In this document: positions 16,214-22,955 of the stretch, one piece after another
Numbering within the stretch: position 1 is the stretch's first letter
Layout of the letters: each line of letters opens with the position of its first letter
Source of the DNA: an uncultured archaeon
GTDB lineage: Archaea; Micrarchaeota; Micrarchaeia; Micrarchaeales; CABMGC01
Direction of reading: 5' to 3'
NCBI GenBank assembly: GCA_902385515.1
Contig: CABMGC010000063.1
Span: forward strand, 1-26,818
DNA length: 26,818 nucleotides
Translations under genes and position numbers: made by a program
Notes under the pieces: model-generated
The model's input: the letters and a program-made list of their open reading frames with translations, nothing else
Told to the model about the DNA's origin: nothing
Database searches by the model: none

Positions 16214-16552
16214 ATGATAGGAAAGAACGGAGCAGGAAAAAAGCCGGTATCGGCAGCAGAGGCACTAGTAATACTTGAAAAAAGAAAGGAAGCCGGCGAG
16301 CTCGGGTACGAGCAGCAGATGGCTTACGATCACATAACGAAGTTCTCAGGCATAGGCCTGGAAAGCGCGAAGAAGGCCAGGAAGGAGCTCGAGGCGCTCG
16401 GGGTCAACGAGGCCACGGCGATAAAGATATCCGACGTGATGCCCATAGACCTCGCGCAGCTCAAGCACATACTCGTGCGCGAGAAGAAGAACTTCGAGGA
16501 AGAGGACGTTAGGAAGATGATGGAGGTAGTGGATAGCCACCGGGGCAAGTAA
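16214..16552 (+). CDS. rpoF: RNA polymerase subunit Rpo4 (subunit F)
   Basis: This 112-residue protein is the archaeal counterpart of Rpb4, which pairs with Rpo7 to form the polymerase stalk. The family signatures are present: PVSAAEALVILEKR near residues 11-24, then GYEQQMAYDHITKFSGI, and near the end KISDVMPIDLAQLKHILVRE. The length matches the family. In many archaea the order is rpl21e-rpoF-DUF655-rsmA. Here DUF655 follows as usual, but eL21 lies downstream on the other strand and rsmA is 6 kb away, so the ancestral cluster has been rearranged. A palindrome directly follows the stop. Confidence 0.93.
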   Translation: MIGKNGAGKKPVSAAEALVILEKRKEAGELGYEQQMAYDHITKFSGIGLESAKKARKELEALGVNEATAIKISDVMPIDLAQLKHILVREKKNFEEEDVRKMMEVVDSHRGK

Positions 16553-16568
16553 ACGTCCCAGGACGTTT
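16551..16568. repeat. Perfect 18-bp palindrome between rpoF and DUF655
   Basis: AAACGTCCCAGGACGTTT is an interrupted palindrome (seven base pairs around CCAG) that overlaps the last bases of the rpoF stop. In RNA it would be a stable hairpin just before the DUF655 ribosome-binding site; in DNA it could be an operator. No U-tract follows, so a simple terminator is less likely. Confidence 0.55.
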
Positions 16569-16581
16569 CAGAGGGATGCAG

Positions 16582-17154
16582 ATGTACTCACAAGACCAGT
16601 TTCATGACAGCTTCGAGGAATACGCCATAGTGCTCGACTATCTGCCAACGGGCAAGTCTTATTCGCCGAACCCCGAGCCCCTGGTGCAGCTCCTCGGAGA
16701 CAACAGGTTCACCCTTCTCGAGGCCGTGCCAAAGACCTCGGACATAAAGCTAAAGGAGCGGGTCTATCTCGGCAAGGGCGAGCGCGACAAGATAGCGCTT
16801 ATAAAGTCAAGGGTAATGTACGCGGACCTGACAGAGGTGGCAAAGGGAGAGCTTCCAACCGCGATATATGAAATAATAAAGCGCAACGAGCCGAGGTTCG
16901 TGGCGCTGTTCAACAGCGCGTCTTCGCTCAACATCAGGATGCACTCGCTGGAGCTGCTTCCTGGCGTCGGAAAGAAGCACCTCAAGTCGATCCTCGCCGC
17001 AAGGGAGGAGAAGAACTTCGAGAGCTTCGAGGACATATCCAAGAGGGTGCCTCTGCTCCAGGATCCGGTCAAGCTGCTGACCGAGAGAGTCATAGCGGAA
17101 CTCAAGGGAGACAGCAGGTTCTACCTGCTGACAAGGCCCCAGTACGCGAAGTGA
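16582..17154 (+). CDS. DUF655/COG1491 nucleic-acid-binding protein
   Basis: This is the conserved archaeal DUF655 (COG1491) protein, about 190 residues. It joins an OB-like N-terminal part (YAIVLDYLPTGKSY; RVYLGKGERDKI) to helix-hairpin-helix sequence near 130-150 (LELLPGVGKKHLKSIL). It is thought to bind RNA or DNA; its role is unsettled, but it is nearly always next to rpoF, as here. I chose the ATG at 16582 because a GAGGG ribosome-binding sequence (16571-16575) abuts the alternative ATG at 16576. Its last three codons and stop lie inside a 17-bp sequence that is repeated 611 bp downstream. Confidence 0.88.
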   Translation: MYSQDQFHDSFEEYAIVLDYLPTGKSYSPNPEPLVQLLGDNRFTLLEAVPKTSDIKLKERVYLGKGERDKIALIKSRVMYADLTEVAKGELPTAIYEIIKRNEPRFVALFNSASSLNIRMHSLELLPGVGKKHLKSILAAREEKNFESFEDISKRVPLLQDPVKLLTERVIAELKGDSRFYLLTRPQYAK

Positions 17155-17157
17155 TTC
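17141..17157 (+). repeat. 17-bp direct repeat, left copy (end of DUF655)
   Basis: AGTACGCGAAGTGATTC includes the last codons (Tyr-Ala-Lys) and stop of DUF655. It recurs with one mismatch at 17752-17768; the mismatch (GCG versus GCT) is synonymous in the DUF655 frame. The two copies bracket the orphan gene. Confidence 0.7.
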
Positions 17158-17187
17158 TGGAACTGCGTTCTGAACAGTTCAAGAAAT

Positions 17188-17198
17188 ATCTATATATA
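17188..17198 (+). promoter_or_regulatory. TATA box for the orphan gene at 17229
   Basis: ATCTATATATA lies here, predicting a transcript start near 17219-17220 and a leader of about ten bases before the ATG at 17229. It supports this ORF as a transcribed gene. Confidence 0.55.
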
Positions 17199-17228
17199 GG
17201 CCGAAAATAACATAGTCCATGTAATACG

Positions 17229-17729
17229 ATGCAAACCTCTGCCAATTCAGTAATTATGCGAGATTTCCAGAAAGTGCAGGTGTTACCTGAACTTGTCAGG
17301 CCATCTGAACTGCCTGCGGTATTGAAGGAGGCCTTCGCCGAGCAGGCAAATCTGCTCCAGACCGTATTCGATTACACTAGGCTCCGCAACAGCGTAAATG
17401 GGTCGGAGATGGTTTTGGTTGCGCGCGATGGATCGCTACCTGCAGAAACTGGATACTACGAGATAATCCGCCAAAAACTGGCAGAGGACGCCACCAATAT
17501 ATCCTTGAGTTACTTATCCAAGGATAAAGTCCCTAGCCTTTCCTTGAGAGATTACGTCCATGTCTCGGACTCCGTCACTAAGACTGATTGGCCCCATGCC
17601 ATCATCCCCCGAAACAACAGTGTCATCGGTTGGAATCCAAGGCTAATCGGAGGTCACGTGGCGGCTTTGTGGAAGCCTGCGCAGGAAGAAGCGCTCAACT
17701 TCCCGTTTGATGAGGCAATCAGGCATTAG
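17229..17729 (+). CDS. Orphan protein of unknown function (possible inserted cassette)
   Basis: I do not recognise this 166-residue protein. It is soluble: no signal peptide or membrane helix. The N-terminal 50 residues look helical (LPAVLKEAFAEQANLLQTVF), followed by mixed strand and helix, with W-P-H and N-P-R-L-I-G-G-H segments in the C-terminal third. Codon choice is less G/C-ended than in the flanking genes (TTG, AGA, AAT, TTA are used freely). It has its own TATA box and a TAG stop. It lies between two copies of a 17-bp repeat that copies the DUF655 end, so it may have arrived as a small insertion. Confidence that it is a real gene is moderate. Confidence 0.55.
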   Translation: MQTSANSVIMRDFQKVQVLPELVRPSELPAVLKEAFAEQANLLQTVFDYTRLRNSVNGSEMVLVARDGSLPAETGYYEIIRQKLAEDATNISLSYLSKDKVPSLSLRDYVHVSDSVTKTDWPHAIIPRNNSVIGWNPRLIGGHVAALWKPAQEEALNFPFDEAIRH

Positions 17730-17751
17730 TTGCGGAGATCCTGATTCGTCT

Positions 17752-17768
17752 AGTACGCTAAGTGATTC
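17752..17768 (+). repeat. 17-bp direct repeat, right copy
   Basis: AGTACGCTAAGTGATTC matches 16 of 17 bases at 17141-17157. It runs straight into a small perfect inverted repeat (TTCCC GCA GGGAA, 17766-17778). The rest of the gap 17730-17912 shows no convincing gene, tRNA or box C/D RNA to me. Confidence 0.7.
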
Positions 17769-17912
17769 CCGCAGGGAACGCTTAAGTATCTGGCATTCTC
17801 ATCCTGTTCAAGGTATTTTGGGATGTCTGACGAAACTGATACGACTTAGGTTGCCCTGACTGGAAACTTGACCTTTCCGAGAGACAGGTAGCTGATTCTT
17901 CCCGATTCCTTG

Positions 17913-17930
17913 AAGTAAAATAAAAATAGA
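17913..17930 (-). terminator. T-rich terminator of the eL21 gene
   Basis: On the minus strand, just after the eL21 stop, the sequence reads CTATTTTTATTTTACTTC. Such T-tracts are the usual archaeal terminators. The gene that ends here is the only one reaching it on that strand. Confidence 0.6.
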
Positions 17931-17932
17931 CT

Positions 17933-18250
17933 TTACGCCGTGGCCTTCTTGGCCACTGAAGGCGAGGTCTTGTCGAGGTGCCTCTGGGGTACAACGAGCG
18001 TCCTCGTGGTCTTCTTAGTTAGCTTCACATCGACCACATAGGAGCCTCCTCTCTTCTCCACGACTACTCCAACTCTTCCCCTGTATCTCGGGTGGGGTAT
18101 GTCCTTGAAGTTGCCCTTCTGGACTATGGTGACCTTGTCCCCCGGCTTGAAGCTCTTAAGAAGCTGCCCTATCGTCAGCTTGCCCGGCTTGTGATGCCTC
18201 GCTAGATGCCTTGTCCTTCCTGAAAACAAGCCGTGTGATCTCTCGGTCAT
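17933..18250 (-). CDS. rpl21e: Large-subunit ribosomal protein eL21
   Basis: This 105-residue basic protein matches eL21: GLFSGRTRHLARHHK near the start, then LLKSFKPGDKVTIV, the HPRYRGRVGVVVEKRGGSYVV core (SH3-like), and a VVPQRHL segment. Archaeal eL21 is about 95-100 residues, so the length is normal, with a short basic tail. The ATG at 18250 is 26 bp after a TATA box, so its message is probably leaderless. It is divergent from the TBP-like gene and shares a short promoter region with it. It is usually found directly upstream of rpoF, but here it is inverted and downstream of DUF655. Confidence 0.92.
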   Translation of the reverse strand: MTERSHGLFSGRTRHLARHHKPGKLTIGQLLKSFKPGDKVTIVQKGNFKDIPHPRYRGRVGVVVEKRGGSYVVDVKLTKKTTRTLVVPQRHLDKTSPSVAKKATA

Positions 18251-18271
18251 TCTAAAACACCAGTAAAAATT

Positions 18272-18302
18272 GTATATAGTAGTAAACCGAGAACATATAA
18301 AT
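18272..18302. promoter_or_regulatory. Divergent promoters for eL21 and the TBP-like gene
   Basis: Two TATA boxes sit about 22 bp apart. GTATATAG (18272-18279) faces left, 26 bp from the eL21 ATG at 18250. ATATAAAT (18295-18302) faces right, predicting a start near 18325 for the TBP-like gene. The second is near-palindromic. If the encoded TBP-like protein binds TATA boxes, it could control its own gene here (inference). Confidence 0.65.
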
Positions 18303-18332
18303 ACCTTTCATGTTTATAAGAATCCGATAGGT

Positions 18333-18677
18333 ATGGCAAACAAAGTACTACTTCATCCGCAGTTCAAGATAGAAAACATCGTGGCAAGCGCCGATCTTGG
18401 AGTGGAATTGGACCTTTATGCCATAGCCAAGGCGTCGCCTGACGTCGACTACGAGCCCGAGCAGTTCCCTGGAGCAATATACAAGATAAAGAACCCCAAG
18501 GTCGCGCTCCTTCTCTTCAAGAACGGCAAGATCATCTGCACCGGGGCAAAGACAGAGGCGGACATAAAGAAGGCGATAGACCAGGTGGTGAAGGTGGTCA
18601 AGAACTACATACTGAAGACCGACAAGAAGCCGGAGAAAAAACTGGAAAAGAAGCCTGAAAAGAAGGCGGACAAGTAA
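18333..18677 (+). CDS. Single-repeat TATA-binding protein homologue with lysine-rich tail
   Basis: This 114-residue protein is clearly homologous to TBP, the promoter-recognition factor that recruits TFB and RNA polymerase. It contains just one repeat: FKIENIVASADLGVELDL (11-28), YEPEQFPGAIYK (40-51), NPKVALLLFKNGK (54-66) and ICTGAKTEADIKKAI (68-82). Both DNA-intercalating phenylalanine positions are kept (F45 and F62, 17 apart, as in each lobe of normal TBP). Archaeal TBPs have two such repeats (about 180 residues). Here residues 91-114 are a KKPEKK-type basic tail and the gene stops. Only 54 bp remain before the next gene, so a second repeat has not been lost to a local frameshift. It would have to act as a homodimer or with a partner. 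The ATG at 18333 was chosen by the TATA position; an ORF start at 18270 lies upstream of that box. Confidence 0.9.
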   Translation: MANKVLLHPQFKIENIVASADLGVELDLYAIAKASPDVDYEPEQFPGAIYKIKNPKVALLLFKNGKIICTGAKTEADIKKAIDQVVKVVKNYILKTDKKPEKKLEKKPEKKADK

Positions 18678-18731
18678 TCTCAGCTAAGCTTTTCGGCGCT
18701 TCTTTCGAGCGTCCTTTCTGACCGAGGCCGC

Positions 18732-19370
18732 TCATTTTTTGTTCCTCTTTATCTCGAGGAGTATCTTTTTCATCACATACTTGTACAGGGCGTAAAGCGC
18801 TATCGCGAATACCGCCAGCGCTATGGTAAGGTAGTATACGTTCTGATCTATTAGCCCGTGCGCGTAGTAGCCAAGGCCCATGAGCAGCGCCGTCCAGATG
18901 GCCGCGCCGGCTATCGAGTAGATGTAGAAATCCCTCAGTCTCATCTTCGCGAAGCCGGCGGGGAAGTTTATCAGCCCCCTCACCACTGGCAGCAATCTTG
19001 ATATGAAGACTGTGAACCTGCCGTTATCGTTGAACCAGGCGTCGAATGCCTCCACGTTCTCGCGCTTTATGTGGAACCAGTGCAGGTGCTTGTACACGAC
19101 GTCCTTCTCTATGAAGTAGGCGATGTAGTAGTCGGCGGTCATTCCCAGAATGCTTCCGGCGATGGCCGCGATGAAGCTGCCGATGATGCCGAGCTCGCCG
19201 GTCGCGCCCAGATAGCCTGCCAGCGGCAGCACCACCTCGCTAGGTATCGGCAGGGACGCCGCCTCGAGCGCCATGAGCACGAAGACCGCGACGTAGCCGT
19301 ACTGGCCCATGAATGCCGTTATGGCGTCAGAGGTCAGGCCGATTATGCCCAGCGCTAGCTGCTCGATCAT
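18732..19370 (-). CDS. DedA-family (VTT domain) membrane protein
   Basis: This 212-residue protein has the DedA/SNARE-associated fold: EAASLPIPSEVVLPLAGYL at 36-54, with the two family glutamates, and GRFTVFISRLLPVVRGLINFP at 117-137, with the conserved arginines R125 and R131. Several helices follow, then a lysine-rich C-terminus. DedA proteins are linked to membrane lipid scrambling (polyprenyl-phosphate or phospholipid flipping) and membrane potential. An ATG at 19388 is also in frame, but the TATA box centred near 19395 places the transcript start at about 19370, on this ATG. It converges with the TBP-like gene and is divergent from aPelota. A polyprenyl-phosphate flippase role would suit the nearby GT-C proteins, but that is only a guess. 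Confidence 0.88.
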   Translation of the reverse strand: MIEQLALGIIGLTSDAITAFMGQYGYVAVFVLMALEAASLPIPSEVVLPLAGYLGATGELGIIGSFIAAIAGSILGMTADYYIAYFIEKDVVYKHLHWFHIKRENVEAFDAWFNDNGRFTVFISRLLPVVRGLINFPAGFAKMRLRDFYIYSIAGAAIWTALLMGLGYYAHGLIDQNVYYLTIALAVFAIALYALYKYVMKKILLEIKRNKK

Positions 19371-19390
19371 GATACTCTTTCTCAACATAC

Positions 19391-19399
19391 ATTTTTATC
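19391..19399 (-). promoter_or_regulatory. TATA box for the DedA-family gene
   Basis: The minus strand reads CGATAAAAAT, centred near 19395 and 25 bp before the ATG at 19370. It decides the start codon in favour of a leaderless message. Confidence 0.5.
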
Positions 19400-19493
19400 G
19401 GTTGCCTGAAGAATAGAATTGCGCGCGGCAGCGATGTGCCGGCGTAAGGCGCGGCTCCGGCGCGAATACGATGGGGCAATAGGCAAGAGTGTA

Positions 19494-20546
19494 ATGAAAG
19501 TAATCAGATTCAATCCTTCGACCAACGAGCTGAAGCTAGTCCCCGAATCGTTCGACGACCTTTATTTGCTGGCTAGGATAATCGGCCAGGGCGACGGCGT
19601 CACTGCCACTACGTACCGCCGCTTCAGGCCCACCGAAGGCGACGTCGGAGAGCAGAAGGAGGTCGTGATCGAACTCGAGGTCGAGAAGGTGGAGATAGAC
19701 AAGAACTCTTTCGCCCTCAGGCTCACCGGGAAGATACTGGGAGGCAGGCCGGCCGAGTACGTGCGGATGGGCAGCTACCACACGATAAACCTCTCGGCCG
19801 GCGACAGCCTTGTGATAAGGAAGCCTGCGTGGAAGGAGTACGTGCTGGGAATGATAAGGCAGGCCGTGCTCGACTCAAAAAAGCCAAAGCTGGGGGTGGT
19901 CGCTGTCGACGACGAGAAGGCGAGCTTCGCCTACGTCAAGGGCTACGGAATAGAGATCGTGGCAGAGATGTACAGCCATCTGAGCAAGAAGATGAAGCCG
20001 GCCGAGTACGAGAAGACCCGTGACGGGTACTTCGCGGAGATAGCGAAGAAGATAAACGGCATGCCGATAGACCTGGTGGTGGTGGCGGGCCCCGGATTCA
20101 CAAAGGACGATTTCAAGAGATACCTTGAGGCGAAGGGCGCAACGATGGAAAAAAGGATAATATACGCCAGCGCCAGCGACGCCGAAAGGTCGGGCATACG
20201 CGAGGCGATGCAGAGCGACGCCGTCTCGAAGCTGCTCGAGGGCGAGAAGATAAAGCGGGAGTTCGAGGCGCTCAACACGTTCCTCGGGGGCCTTGGCTTC
20301 GGCTCGTCCTACTTCGGCACTGAAAATGTGAAGGAGGCGCTCGAGGCGTACCAGGCGGGCGTGGTGATGGTGAATGACTCTGCCCTCAACGACCCTGACA
20401 CGAAGGACGTACTGGACATAGCTTACGCGCAGCACGTGGACATAATGGTGTTCAATTCCGACGATGATGCAGGGATGCAGCTGAAGAACTTCAAGAACAT
20501 CGCGGCGATAGGCAAGTCCTTCATGAAAAGGTCCGTCAACGCATGA
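19494..20546 (+). CDS. pelA: aPelota, ribosome rescue factor
   Basis: This 350-residue protein is archaeal Pelota (Dom34), an eRF1 relative that enters the A site of stalled ribosomes with aEF1A and, with ABCE1, splits them. Three domains are visible: an Sm-like N-domain (1 to about 127, with LKLVPESFDDLYLLARII and the conserved YRRF segment), a middle domain (about 135-255, with LGVVAVDDEKASFAYV and DLVVVAGPGFTKDDFKRYL), and a C-terminal eL30-like domain (GVVMVNDSAL to GIAAIGKS-like end). There is no GGQ motif, as expected for Pelota. The ATG at 19494 starts MKVIRF, typical of the family; the ORF extends to 19419, but that part is G/C-rich and unlike the family. It ends 3 bp before the convergent propeller gene. 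Confidence 0.95.
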   Translation: MKVIRFNPSTNELKLVPESFDDLYLLARIIGQGDGVTATTYRRFRPTEGDVGEQKEVVIELEVEKVEIDKNSFALRLTGKILGGRPAEYVRMGSYHTINLSAGDSLVIRKPAWKEYVLGMIRQAVLDSKKPKLGVVAVDDEKASFAYVKGYGIEIVAEMYSHLSKKMKPAEYEKTRDGYFAEIAKKINGMPIDLVVVAGPGFTKDDFKRYLEAKGATMEKRIIYASASDAERSGIREAMQSDAVSKLLEGEKIKREFEALNTFLGGLGFGSSYFGTENVKEALEAYQAGVVMVNDSALNDPDTKDVLDIAYAQHVDIMVFNSDDDAGMQLKNFKNIAAIGKSFMKRSVNA

Positions 20547-20549
20547 CTT

Positions 20550-21752
20550 TCAGTCGAGCGAGCCGGTGTCGATCACGGAAATGGTGTTGCTGCCTTCGTT
20601 CGTGACGTACGCCTTGCTGTCTCCCTGCACCAGGGTTACTGTGACAGGGGACGCGCCCACCTTGATGGTGTCCACGGACCTGCCCTCGCGCAGGTCCACG
20701 ATTGACAGCGTGCTATCGTTAAGATTCGTGACGTACATGTACTTTCCGTCTTCGGTGAACACGCTTCCGGTGGGCGCCCTTCCCACTGTGATGGTTTTGG
20801 TGACCTCATTTTTGCTGGTGTCTATCACGGAAATAGTGCTTTCGCCCCTGTTGAGCACGTAGGCGTACTCGCCGAGCATGCCTATCCCGTATGGGCCGAG
20901 CCCCACGGTGATGCTGCCCGTCACCTCGTTCGAAGTCAGGTTCAACAAGGAGACGGTGTTGCCGCCCCTGTTAAGGATGTATGCGTAGCCGTTCGGCGTA
21001 ATGGCCATGGAGATGTCCGGAGCAGAGCCGACAGGAATGACCTTTGCAACGCTGCCGTTTTCGATATCGATGACAGAAACTGTGCCGTCGCCCCTGTTTG
21101 TCACGTACGCGTACCTGTCGCCCGGCGCGAACGCCAGTCCTATCGGACCCTGCCCGACGCCTATGGTGCTTTCAACCGCCCCCGCGGAAGAATTTATTAC
21201 GGATACTGTGCCGCTGCCGTAGTTCGCGACGTACACCTTGCTCTGGTCTGGAGAGACGGCGACTCCCCAAGGCATGCTTCCTACCCTTATCGTCTGCACC
21301 ACCTCGTTCGAGCGGGCGTCAATGACCGACACGTCATTGCTTAGCAGGTTCATCACGTACACGCGGCTGCCGTCCCCCGTCCGCGCGATCCCGTTCGGGC
21401 GCGAGCCCACGCGTATGCTCGCGACCACTTTGTCGGAGCTCGGATCTATGACCGACACGGAGTCGCCCGCCCTGTTGAGCACGTAAATTGAGTTCGTCGC
21501 CGGGTTGAAGAGCGTGTCCGTCGGATTTGACAGGCTGCTTATGTTGCCCTTCAGGCTGGGCATCACGATCGCCTGCGCGGGATTGGCCGTCGTCTCGGCG
21601 GAGGGTGGAAGCGCGATGGGCCCCTGCCATATCGAAGACGAGCTGAACGGAACCGCGCCATTCGATACCGCTGCGATGAAAATCATCGCGGCGGCAAGGA
21701 GTATGCCGGTGATAAGATAAGTCTCAATAAATTCGGATCGCCCCTCACGCAT
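20550..21752 (-). CDS. Membrane-anchored seven-bladed YVTN beta-propeller surface protein
   Basis: This 400-residue protein has an N-terminal signal-anchor helix (about 13-30), a low-complexity linker, and about 7.5 copies of a 42-residue YVTN unit (for example VYVANYGSGTVSVIN, then V..TI.VG..P.G). Seven full units plus a last partial strand (AYVTNEGSNTISVID) fit a seven-bladed propeller closed 'Velcro' style. Such proteins are common on archaeal surfaces and bind ligands or partners; no catalytic motif is visible. The gene begins 7 bp after the TAG of the pilin-like gene, so the two are probably one operon exporting a paired surface structure. Confidence 0.85.
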   Translation of the reverse strand: MREGRSEFIETYLITGILLAAAMIFIAAVSNGAVPFSSSSIWQGPIALPPSAETTANPAQAIVMPSLKGNISSLSNPTDTLFNPATNSIYVLNRAGDSVSVIDPSSDKVVASIRVGSRPNGIARTGDGSRVYVMNLLSNDVSVIDARSNEVVQTIRVGSMPWGVAVSPDQSKVYVANYGSGTVSVINSSAGAVESTIGVGQGPIGLAFAPGDRYAYVTNRGDGTVSVIDIENGSVAKVIPVGSAPDISMAITPNGYAYILNRGGNTVSLLNLTSNEVTGSITVGLGPYGIGMLGEYAYVLNRGESTISVIDTSKNEVTKTITVGRAPTGSVFTEDGKYMYVTNLNDSTLSIVDLREGRSVDTIKVGASPVTVTLVQGDSKAYVTNEGSNTISVIDTGSLD

Positions 21753-21759
21753 GCGATCA

Positions 21760-22905
21760 CTATGCGGGCAGCCCGCTGACGCTTATGGCCTGGCCCCTCC
21801 CGGCCCCTCCGCAGCCGTTGGCCCAGGCCACTACGACATAGTATAGGCCCCTGCTTGCCATCGACGTCAGTGCCGTAGGTCCATATGTGGTGGGGGCTTG
21901 CGGGCTCCATGCCGCGCTGTCTGTGGCACCGTACCAGACGACGTTTGCCGCAAGGCCTGGCTGGGCCTTGGCGTAGTATACCGCGGTAGCCCCGCTGGCT
22001 TGCACAGTCACGGCAGGTACGGCGTTGGAATTGAGGTAGACCACCGTGCTGGCGAACGACATCATCGAACTAGTGCACGCGGTGTTGCTGCTCTGAAGCA
22101 TGGAAACTGTCTGCGGGAACGGCAGCGTGGCATATCCGATGTGATTGCCCGCCAACCACCCCTGCGCTATCGCATTGGTGCTGTTGTAGGCATAGCCAAA
22201 ACTGGTCGCGTTCATGCGCGCGAGCCAGTCCCCGTTTTGCACTATCGTGAAGTTCAAGGGAACGGCCGGCGTGTTGCTCGACACGGGCGTCAGCTTGTTG
22301 AAGGGTATGAGGCTCAGGCCAGGCGGTCCTTTCATAACCGCCACGCTGAAGACGGCCACCTTGCTCGCCGTCACGCCCGTAGAGAAGTATCCGCGGTACG
22401 TCACCTTTTCGCTGGTCGCGGCGTTGTTGTTTGCGCAGCCGCCGCCCGATATGCGCGATACGCCCGCGTTGCAGTACCTTGCGTTCAGCACGTAGTAGCC
22501 CTGCAGCGTGCTTCCCTGCCTTGGCGAGCTTGTCATGTTTATCGCGCACGTGGCTTCCTGCCCGGGGTAGAGGAGTTGCGGGGCGCAGGAACCTATGGCG
22601 TTCGCGCTCTGGATGTTGACGGAGACGTTCGTTATGTTTATCGGCACGCTCTGCGAGTTGGTCAGAGAGAGCGTTATGAGCGAGTAGGCATTCAGGCTGT
22701 TCGAGTACGCCGAGACGAAGTTGCATGCGGGCCCGGAAAACGCGCTGCATTGCGACTGCACTATCGATGCCTGCGCGCTGGCCGCGATGAAAACGACCAG
22801 GCTCATGACTACTCCGAGAATTATGAACAGGAAGCTGTACGTCGAAAGAAATTCAATAGAGGACTGCGCTCTCATCAAATCCCAATATGTCAATACCCTT
22901 TTCAT
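21760..22905 (-). CDS. Class III signal-peptide (archaeal pilin-like) surface protein
   Basis: This protein has MRAQSSIEFL near its start followed by a hydrophobic stretch, the typical class III signal (cleavage by an EppA-like peptidase before the Gln of QSSIEFL). The hydrophobic part then forms the assembly helix. The remaining 330 residues are serine/threonine/asparagine-rich and beta-like, with six or more cysteines (pairs around 53-62, 107-119, 143-156) and several N-x-S/T sites. It is much larger than usual archaeal pilins, so it may be an adhesive tip or large pseudopilin. The ORF starts at 22905, but the TATA box at 22911-22921 would begin transcription near 22890. The TTG at 22893 or the ATG at 22875 may be the true start. 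It ends in tandem TAG TGA. Confidence 0.7.
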   Translation of the reverse strand: MKRVLTYWDLMRAQSSIEFLSTYSFLFIILGVVMSLVVFIAASAQASIVQSQCSAFSGPACNFVSAYSNSLNAYSLITLSLTNSQSVPINITNVSVNIQSANAIGSCAPQLLYPGQEATCAINMTSSPRQGSTLQGYYVLNARYCNAGVSRISGGGCANNNAATSEKVTYRGYFSTGVTASKVAVFSVAVMKGPPGLSLIPFNKLTPVSSNTPAVPLNFTIVQNGDWLARMNATSFGYAYNSTNAIAQGWLAGNHIGYATLPFPQTVSMLQSSNTACTSSMMSFASTVVYLNSNAVPAVTVQASGATAVYYAKAQPGLAANVVWYGATDSAAWSPQAPTTYGPTALTSMASRGLYYVVVAWANGCGGAGRGQAISVSGLPA

Positions 22906-22910
22906 CCCCG

Positions 22911-22921
22911 CATAATAAATA
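22911..22921. promoter_or_regulatory. Shared TATA region between pilin-like gene and rsmA
   Basis: CATAATAAATA reads as TATTTATTATG on the minus strand. It serves as a TATA candidate in both directions: about 40 bp before the ATG of rsmA, and directly upstream of the pilin-like gene, implying a shorter pilin start. No other box is seen in the gap. Confidence 0.45.
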
Positions 22922-22955
22922 GGTATGGCAACCGCAATTATGTGAGGAACCCACG

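Noticed and set aside
17730..17912. Possible box C/D small RNA (CTGA and TGATR-like words)
   Set aside because: No properly spaced C, D', C' and D boxes with a terminal stem could be found; the words are too short to mean much.
18678..18731. A hidden second TBP repeat after a frameshift
   Set aside because: Only 54 bp separate the TBP stop from the DedA gene, and no frame there resembles a TBP lobe.
19419..19493. N-terminal extension of aPelota
   Set aside because: It would add 25 Arg/Ala-rich residues before the family-typical MKVIRF start, so it was left out.
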